This document shows, one piece after another, positions 6,649 to 10,604 of a stretch of 10,604 nt of DNA (positions within the stretch are counted from its first letter, which is position 1; each line of letters starts with the position of its first letter). The notes beneath the pieces were generated by a model, which searched no databases, had not been told where the DNA came from, and saw only the letters and a program-made list of their open reading frames with translations. Source of the stretch: Pseudomonadota bacterium (GTDB lineage: Bacteria; Pseudomonadota; Gammaproteobacteria; Steroidobacterales; Steroidobacteraceae); contig JAPTUI010000591.1 in the NCBI GenBank assembly GCA_028067895.1, forward strand, positions 1 to 10,604, in the 5' to 3' direction. The position numbers were made by a program, and so were the translations under genes.

Positions 6649-6712
6649 CGGCGGGCCACCGCGGCCCGGGTGCAGTAAGCATGGCTGAAGTCCCACGGGA
6701 GGATCCGAGTGG

Positions 6713-6731
6713 ATTGTAGCGCACGTGCTAC
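6713..6731 (-). promoter_or_regulatory. Candidate -10 element overlapped by a CACGTG-centred palindrome
   Basis: On the minus strand TACAAT (6713-6718) differs from the TATAAT consensus at one base. It overlaps the dyad GTAGC-N6-GCTAC (6716-6731), whose centre contains CACGTG. It lies about 80 bases upstream of the sigma gene start. No good -35 hexamer is found 16-18 bases further up, so either an activator is needed or the match is chance. The dyad could be an operator for the sigma operon or for the divergent membrane-protein gene. Confidence 0.35.
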
Positions 6732-6749
6732 GCTCGGGCCGCCGCGCCC

Positions 6750-6770
6750 CCGGCGGCGCCATGCCGCCGG
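6750..6770. repeat. Perfect 8-bp inverted repeat in the divergent intergenic region
   Basis: CCGGCGGC (6750-6757) and GCCGCCGG (6763-6770) are separated by 5 bases. It lies between the sigma operon and the small membrane-protein gene. No T tract follows on either side. It may be a leader hairpin of either transcript or a by-product of high GC content. Confidence 0.4.
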
Positions 6771-6921
6771 ACGCCGCAGGGCTGGATCGGCGAGGAATGG
6801 CTCCCATGAGCAACCCGCACCTATCGAACTCCTCGAGAGGACCGCAGAAACCGCAGGACTCGGTGTCCTGTATCCCTACATACGTTCGTGCGGGGGAAAA
6901 GGTTTCAGGCGGGAGGCGACG

Positions 6922-7377
6922 ATGCTCACGAGGCGGGCGCGGGCGGATGCTCGGACCATGAGCCCCGGAACTCGAAGCGCCGCGTGGCGGGCGTACCCGC
7001 CGTGGGTACGGGCCGTGCTGGGGGTCTATGTCCTGGCCTTTGCCGTCGGGACCGGGACCCATCTCGATGCGCTCGTGCACGGGTGGGGGTTTGCGCACCA
7101 TCCGCTGCTGAACGCGTACTGGACCCTGCTGACCGTGGTCGATCCGGTCGTGATCTGGCTCGTGCTTCGCGTCCCGCGCGCAGGCGTGATCGCAGCGCTG
7201 CTGACGATGCTCACCGACGTGGGCATCAACTCCGTCGTGAGCTATCTCTACTTCAGCACGCCTGGGCACTATGCCGTGAACGACTTCGTACAACTGCAAA
7301 CAGTATTCCTGGGATTTGTCCTCGGGTCGGCTCCATTTCTGTGGATGCACTTCAGCGCGAGTCACGTCTCGGTCTGA
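6922..7377 (+). CDS. Small four-helix integral membrane protein of unknown function
   Basis: I do not recognise this 151-residue protein. After a basic, probably cytoplasmic N-terminus (MLTRRARADARTM) it has four hydrophobic segments at about 29-46, 62-82, 88-107 and 122-142, so both ends should face the same side. Polar positions within or next to the helices include THLDALVHGWGFAHH (46-60) with four histidines, and TDVGINS (98-104). GGAGG 6 bases before the ATG at 6922 supports this start. The open frame extends back to 6709 with Arg/Pro-rich sequence that looks non-coding, and an ATG at 6958 is a shorter alternative. It is transcribed away from the sigma/anti-sigma operon and stands 298 bases ahead of the efflux operon. 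It could be a member of the stress regulon, but nothing in the sequence proves it. Confidence 0.72.
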   Translation: MLTRRARADARTMSPGTRSAAWRAYPPWVRAVLGVYVLAFAVGTGTHLDALVHGWGFAHHPLLNAYWTLLTVVDPVVIWLVLRVPRAGVIAALLTMLTDVGINSVVSYLYFSTPGHYAVNDFVQLQTVFLGFVLGSAPFLWMHFSASHVSV

Positions 7378-7531
7378 TACCGCGCTTCGCTGCTGTGGCG
7401 AGCACCTCAGATCGTCCTGCTTTACGCCGCGCGAGGCGGCAACTGCGTTCGAGACGCGAGTCGAACTGCGTGTTGGGGGACTCACTGCAAGTGTAACGAT
7501 CGGTGTGGCGGGGCGCTCGGTGCGATGGGAT

Positions 7532-7565
7532 GCTTACCCGGCGCGCAACGACGCGCCGGGTAAGC
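7532..7565. terminator. Perfect 14-bp stem-loop, possible bidirectional terminator or insulator
   Basis: GCTTACCCGGCGCG (7532-7545) and CGCGCCGGGTAAGC (7552-7565) are exact reverse complements around a 6-base loop (CAACGA). It lies 155 bases after the membrane-protein stop and about 50 bases before the candidate efflux promoter. There is no T run on either side, so termination would be non-classical. The strength and position favour a boundary between the two plus-strand units. Confidence 0.5.
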
Positions 7566-7612
7566 CGACCCCATGCGAGTCAATTGGGTGCTCGAGGTAC
7601 CGTCTTTATCTC

Positions 7613-7641
7613 TTGAACTTCTACGACGCGGGTCGTACGCT
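7613..7641 (+). promoter_or_regulatory. Candidate promoter of the RND efflux operon
   Basis: TTGAAC (7613-7618) matches the -35 consensus at four of six positions. A 17-base spacer leads to TACGCT (7636-7641), a weak -10. Transcription would begin near 7648, leaving a leader of about 28 bases. The first palindrome fills the spacer and the second begins at the presumed start point, which fits repression. A weaker alternative pair, TTGGGT (7584-7589) with TATCTC (7607-7612), also has 17-base spacing. Confidence 0.45.
7622..7637. promoter_or_regulatory. Operator palindrome 1 of the efflux operon
   Basis: TACGAC-GCGG-GTCGTA is a perfect 6-bp inverted repeat with a 4-base centre. It lies between the candidate -35 and -10 elements. 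The identical arms recur in the second copy, which argues for a specific dimeric regulator such as a TetR-type repressor. No regulator gene is adjacent in the window. Confidence 0.68.
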
Positions 7642-7648
7642 GCACCTA

Positions 7649-7664
7649 TACGACGCAAGTCGTA
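7649..7664. promoter_or_regulatory. Operator palindrome 2 of the efflux operon
   Basis: TACGAC-GCAA-GTCGTA has the same arms and spacing as the first copy, placed 27 bp downstream centre to centre. It sits at the presumed transcription start, 11 bases before the ATG of the outer-membrane factor gene. Only the central bases differ between copies, as expected for sites read through their arms. Confidence 0.68.
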
Positions 7665-7675
7665 ACGAGGACGAG

Positions 7676-9067
7676 ATGCGGCAGGTCCGGAATACCGAGG
7701 ATGAGAGGGAGCGCGTCGCGGGTCATCCCGGGACCGCCGGCTGCGGCCAGAGGCCGCGACGGCGTGCGCTGATCGTGGGGATCGTGTCGTCGCTGGTTTC
7801 CAGCGCCGCATTCGCCACCACGGGTTCGGCGCCGCCGCGTGCCGCAGTCCTGTCGCTCGCCAGTGCCGTGGCGAGCGCGCTGCGCGTGGCACCCCAGATC
7901 GAGCAGGCCGCTGATTTGCACCGCGCGGCGCAGTATGGCGCGCGCGCGGGCCACGCGGCATTGCTGCCCCGGCTGTCGCTGGTCGGTGGCCGATACTGGA
8001 ATCAGATGCGCAACGGCCGCGCGCTCTACGCGAATGCCAACGGCCCGCGCGAGACGACCGGCCTGGTCGAGCTGTCCGTCCCGCTGTTTGCGCCGCAATT
8101 GCTCGCCTTGGACCGGCTGGCTCGGGATCGCGAGGCGCTGGCGGCCGACGAACAGGCGCAGACCCGGCTCACCGTCGCCGCGCAGGTGGCGGACGCGTGG
8201 TACCAGCTGGCGCTCCTCGGTGCTCGGGTGCGGATCTGGACCAGCACGGTGCATTCCGTAGGCGTGCTCTATCGCGGCGCGCGTCAGGAGTACGCCGTCG
8301 GAGCCGCCGCAGTGCTCGATCTCGCCCAGACACGCTTGCTGCTGCACAACGCGCAGAGCGGGCTGCAGCAGGCGCTCGCCGAGCGCAGTGCCGCCCGCCG
8401 CACGCTCAATATGCTGCTCGGTCGGGCCACGTCGGCGCCCTTGGCACTGCCGCAGCTGCGCCCGCCGCGGCGCCCGCTGCCGATGCCTGCGCAGTGGATC
8501 GCGCGCGCTGGACGCACGCAGCCTCTCTTGCGTGTTTCCCGCCGGCAGATCGCGCTCGGCCGTGCCCAGGCCCGCAGCCTGCGCGCCGCGCGGCTGCCCT
8601 CGCTCACGGCCAACGTGGGCTACGGGGTTGACGCGCCCGCCGCGCCGACGTCGCGCGATCTGGGTTGGCAGGTCTTTCTCGGTTTCAGCATGCCGCTCTT
8701 TGATTTTGGTGCACAGCGCGATCGGATCGCAGATGCCGACAATCAGGTGGCCGCGCTTCGCGCGGCCCGGCGTGCCGTGCTGCTGCAGATCCGGATGACG
8801 ATTGCGCGCGATTACGGCAGCGCCCAGGCCGCGGACCGCGCCTACCGGCAGGCGCTGAAGCAGCGACGTGATGCGCGCTCGGTCTACGAGATGACGCGCG
8901 ATGGCTACAAGGCCGGAACCTTCAACGCGCTGAATCTGGCCCAGGCCGAGAGCAGTTGGTTGCAGGCGAGGCTGCAGGTGGCCACGACGCTCGCTCTGCT
9001 GCATCTGGCGCACACGCAGCTACGTCTGGATGCCGGCACATATCCCGGGGAGCGATCAGCGAGATGA
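7676..9067 (+). CDS. Outer-membrane efflux channel, TolC/OMF family
   Basis: This 463-residue protein is the outer-membrane duct of a tripartite pump. The signal peptide has a long basic lead (to RPRRR at 26-30), then ALIVGIVSSLVSSAAFA and probable cleavage near 47. There is no lipobox. The two halves of the OEP fold repeat the family landmarks. The first half has LLPRLSLVGG (96-105), SVPLFAPQLLA (134-144) and YAVGAAAVLDLAQTR (206-220). The second has AARLPSLTANVGYG (304-317), SMPLFDFGAQRDR (338-350) and YKAGTFNALNLAQAES (411-426). Long Ala/Arg/Gln-rich helices lie between. GAGG 6-7 bases before the ATG at 7676 supports the start. The open frame extends 120 codons further up through the operators but is not coding there. 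Its stop overlaps the next gene's start as ATGA. Regulation is probably by the twin palindromes. Confidence 0.92.
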   Translation: MRQVRNTEDERERVAGHPGTAGCGQRPRRRALIVGIVSSLVSSAAFATTGSAPPRAAVLSLASAVASALRVAPQIEQAADLHRAAQYGARAGHAALLPRLSLVGGRYWNQMRNGRALYANANGPRETTGLVELSVPLFAPQLLALDRLARDREALAADEQAQTRLTVAAQVADAWYQLALLGARVRIWTSTVHSVGVLYRGARQEYAVGAAAVLDLAQTRLLLHNAQSGLQQALAERSAARRTLNMLLGRATSAPLALPQLRPPRRPLPMPAQWIARAGRTQPLLRVSRRQIALGRAQARSLRAARLPSLTANVGYGVDAPAAPTSRDLGWQVFLGFSMPLFDFGAQRDRIADADNQVAALRAARRAVLLQIRMTIARDYGSAQAADRAYRQALKQRRDARSVYEMTRDGYKAGTFNALNLAQAESSWLQARLQVATTLALLHLAHTQLRLDAGTYPGERSAR

Positions 9068-10071
9068 AATCCATACGTACTCACCCCGGGCTGTTGCGCC
9101 GGCCCGGAATGCCCCTCCTGGCCGCCCTGCTCATCGGATGTTCGGGCAGTGCGTGGGCCGCCGTGCCGGTGCAGACCGCTGCGGTGCAGCGCGCCTCGTG
9201 GCGCAGTCCCGTTCGCGTCATCGCGCGCGTGCGCAGCGTCAACCACGTTACGTTGAGCGCGCCGCTGAGCGGGCGAGTGTGGGAGCCGACGCGCCCGGTC
9301 GGTGAGGTGCGTGCCGGAACGCTGCTGGCGCGGGTGAGTCCCCCGGGGCTACAGGCGAGTCTGCAGGCGGCGCAGACCCAGTTGCGTCTGGCGCAACTGA
9401 ATGTGCAGCGCGATCACATTCTGTACCACGATGGCGTCGTCTCGCTGCAGGTGCTGCAAGGCAGCCGGGCCACCGAGAAGCAGATGCAGGCGCAGGCGCA
9501 ATCGCTCGAAGGGCAGCTCGCCAACCAGGTGTTGCGTGCGCCGTTTGCCGGCATCGTCAATTATCAGGTCCCCACCGGCGCGGTGGTCAGTGCAGGCACG
9601 CCCATCGTGACACTGGACGGACGCGGCACGCCGTGGATCGAGGCGTTGGTCTCCCCGCGCAGCGCCATGCGCCTGGCGCGCGGGCAACCGGTGCGAATCC
9701 GCCTCTCCGGGTGGTCGGGCACCGGACGCGTGCACAGCATCGGCCACAGTGCCCGCCAGTCCGGACTGGTCGCGCTCTACGTGACCCCACCACCGCGCGC
9801 CCCGCTGCTGCCGGGCGAGTGGGTGCACCTGCGCCTCGAGCAGCAGCCGCAGTCCGCGTTCGTCGTGCCCCTGAACGCCGTGGTCATGCAGGGGGCGAGC
9901 GCGGTGGTGTATTGCGATCAAGCCGGGCGTGCGCGCAGCGTGCCGGTGACGGTGCTCGGCACCCGCGCCGATCGCGCCTGGATCCGCGGGGCGCTGCCGG
10001 CGGGCGCACCGGTGGTGGTGCGCGGCGCGGGGCGCCTGGTCAACGGAACCGCGCTGCTCGTGCAGCCATGA
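9064..10071 (+). CDS. Membrane-fusion (periplasmic adaptor) protein of an RND efflux pump
   Basis: This 335-residue HlyD/AcrA-family adaptor links the inner-membrane permease to the outer-membrane channel. The N-terminus allows two readings. LIGC (23-26) is a lipobox, as in many RND adaptors, while AWA|A near 32 would be a normal signal-peptidase site. The two halves of the lipoyl domain are clear: LSAPLSGRVWEP (64-75) to LLARVSP (87-93), and VLRAPFAGIVNYQVP (156-170) to TPIVTLDG (179-186). A short alpha-hairpin of about 60 residues lies between them. Beta-barrel and membrane-proximal parts follow (190-335, with FVVPLNAVV at 266-274). It is on the short side for the family. ATGA overlaps at both ends indicate tight translational coupling within the operon. 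Confidence 0.91.
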   Translation: MKSIRTHPGLLRRPGMPLLAALLIGCSGSAWAAVPVQTAAVQRASWRSPVRVIARVRSVNHVTLSAPLSGRVWEPTRPVGEVRAGTLLARVSPPGLQASLQAAQTQLRLAQLNVQRDHILYHDGVVSLQVLQGSRATEKQMQAQAQSLEGQLANQVLRAPFAGIVNYQVPTGAVVSAGTPIVTLDGRGTPWIEALVSPRSAMRLARGQPVRIRLSGWSGTGRVHSIGHSARQSGLVALYVTPPPRAPLLPGEWVHLRLEQQPQSAFVVPLNAVVMQGASAVVYCDQAGRARSVPVTVLGTRADRAWIRGALPAGAPVVVRGAGRLVNGTALLVQP

Positions 10072-10604
10072 TCCGCAGCTATCTGAGGTTCCAGTGGGAG
10101 AACCGCTACACGGTGGCGGTGCTCTGCACGGTGCTGCTGCTGGCCGGCTGGGTCGCCTTCGACCGCCTGCCGCAGAGCATCTTTCCGTCGGTCGATTTTC
10201 CCAAGGTCTCGGTTATCGTCCATACCGATGATCTGCCCGTGAAGTACATGCTGCTGGCGGTCACCGAGCCGATGGAGCAGGCCGCGAAGGGGGAACCGGG
10301 CGTCACGCTGGTGCGTTCGCAGACCGGCAACGGACTGACCAAACTGCACATCTACTTCAGCCGCAGCACCAACCCGCAGACGGCCTATCTGCTGCTGCAG
10401 GCGCGCCTCGGGCATATCCCGCTGCCGCCCGGCGGGGTCATGACGGTGCGCCTGATGACCCCGAACATCTATCCGCTCGCCGAATATGCGCTGGTCTCGA
10501 ACACCGTGAGCAGCTCCGCGATGCAGCCGGTGTTCGCCTTTGCGCTGCGCCCGGCCATTCTCTCGGTGCGCGGCGTCTACCGTGCGGACTACACGGGCCG
10601 CGGG
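10068..10604 (+). CDS. RND efflux permease, N-terminal part (gene runs off the right edge)
   Basis: About 179 residues are visible. The first transmembrane helix is at about 14-32, followed by RLPQSIFPSVDFPKVSV (33-49), the usual AcrB-type entry to the porter domain. Then come VTEPMEQAAKGEPGVTLVRS (65-84) and TGNGLTKLHIYF (86-97), matching the VTxPxE...PGV..VxS...G pattern of the family. Instead of the common PGAS motif it has DDLPV (54-58). I recall this from a subgroup of RND permeases annotated only as acriflavin-resistance-like, with unknown substrates. The proton-relay helices and drug pocket lie beyond the window. The start ATG overlaps the adaptor stop (ATGA). The channel-adaptor-permease gene order resembles metal or organic efflux operons of the CzcCBA layout, but the substrate cannot be inferred. 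Confidence 0.9.
   Translation, partial: MIRSYLRFQWENRYTVAVLCTVLLLAGWVAFDRLPQSIFPSVDFPKVSVIVHTDDLPVKYMLLAVTEPMEQAAKGEPGVTLVRSQTGNGLTKLHIYFSRSTNPQTAYLLLQARLGHIPLPPGGVMTVRLMTPNIYPLAEYALVSNTVSSSAMQPVFAFALRPAILSVRGVYRADYTGRG

Larger units (their letters stand above)
7378..7675. other. 298-base gene-free region ahead of the efflux operon
   Basis: No credible gene is seen on either strand. Open frames crossing it lack ribosome sites and family resemblance. The left half holds only a small dyad (GTTCGA-N8-TCGAAC, 7447-7466). The right half holds a strong stem-loop at 7532-7565, a candidate promoter, and the twin palindromes, all listed separately. Confidence 0.7.

Noticed and set aside
7441..7470. 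GTTCGA-N8-TCGAAC dyad inside two AACTGCG repeats
   Set aside because: It is short, has no gene or promoter in register with it, and is compatible with chance in GC-rich sequence.
6136..7485. 449-codon minus-strand open frame
   Set aside because: It overlaps the sigma gene in another frame and is antisense to the small membrane protein, with no ribosome site or family resemblance.
7316..7675. 120-codon upstream extension of the outer-membrane channel frame
   Set aside because: It overlaps the end of the membrane-protein gene and runs through the stem-loop, promoter and operators. The real ribosome site is just before 7676.
7646..9013. 455-codon minus-strand open frame opposite the outer-membrane channel gene
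   Set aside because: The plus strand has full OMF family landmarks. The antisense product is Arg/Gln-rich with no domain pattern.
1..10604. CRISPR arrays, tRNA/rRNA genes, insertion sequences, attachment sites or phage genes
   Set aside because: No regularly spaced direct repeats, cloverleaf-like segments, transposase motifs or long terminal inverted repeats were seen on either strand.

Overview
The window reads as a stretch of a GC-rich (roughly two-thirds G+C) Gram-negative chromosome, most likely a gamma- or betaproteobacterium. It encodes the periplasmic methionine sulfoxide reductase pair MsrP/MsrQ, a sigma-F type ECF sigma factor with an NrsF membrane anti-sigma factor, a tripartite RND efflux operon with an outer-membrane channel, Tat-dependent and lipoprotein exports, and a site matching the enterobacterial PhoB box. 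I cannot name the genus. I see no rRNA, tRNA, CRISPR array, insertion sequence or phage gene.

Left part (1-3487, all minus strand): three exported hydrolases. These are the N-terminal part of an M28-family lipoprotein peptidase (gene runs off the left edge), a Tat-exported phosphoesterase of the phospholipase C / AcpA acid phosphatase family, and a Sec-exported RNase T2. A near-perfect Pho box (2663-2680, with a degenerate third repeat to about 2690) lies between the last two. With both enzymes releasing phosphate from organic sources, this suggests a phosphate-starvation scavenging module. Two stem-loops separate the phosphoesterase gene from the peptidase gene.

Middle part (3615-6635, minus strand): a compact cluster in transcription order sigma factor, nrsF, msrP, msrQ. 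The sigma and anti-sigma genes overlap by 11 bases, msrP follows after 69 bases, and msrQ after 20. The inferred logic is that NrsF, a multi-spanning membrane protein with two conserved cysteines, holds the sigma factor until an oxidant or thiol-reactive stress appears. The sigma factor then drives expression that includes MsrPQ, which repairs oxidised methionines in periplasmic proteins. The same gene partnership is known from the hypochlorite response of Azospira. The methionine-rich peptide MrpX found there is not in this window.

Right part (6922-10604, plus strand): a small four-helix membrane protein of unknown function, transcribed divergently from the sigma gene. After a 298-base gap comes an efflux operon in the order outer-membrane factor, membrane-fusion protein, RND permease (cut by the right edge). 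Both junctions in this operon are ATGA overlaps. Its upstream region carries a candidate promoter and two copies of the same palindrome (TACGAC-N4-GTCGTA), the signature of a dimeric repressor whose gene is not visible here.

Most of the content belongs to known families. The freshest points are the two regulatory arrays (the Pho box and the twin operators), the unknown small membrane protein, and the sigma/anti-sigma/MsrPQ linkage. I did not find a clearly new system.
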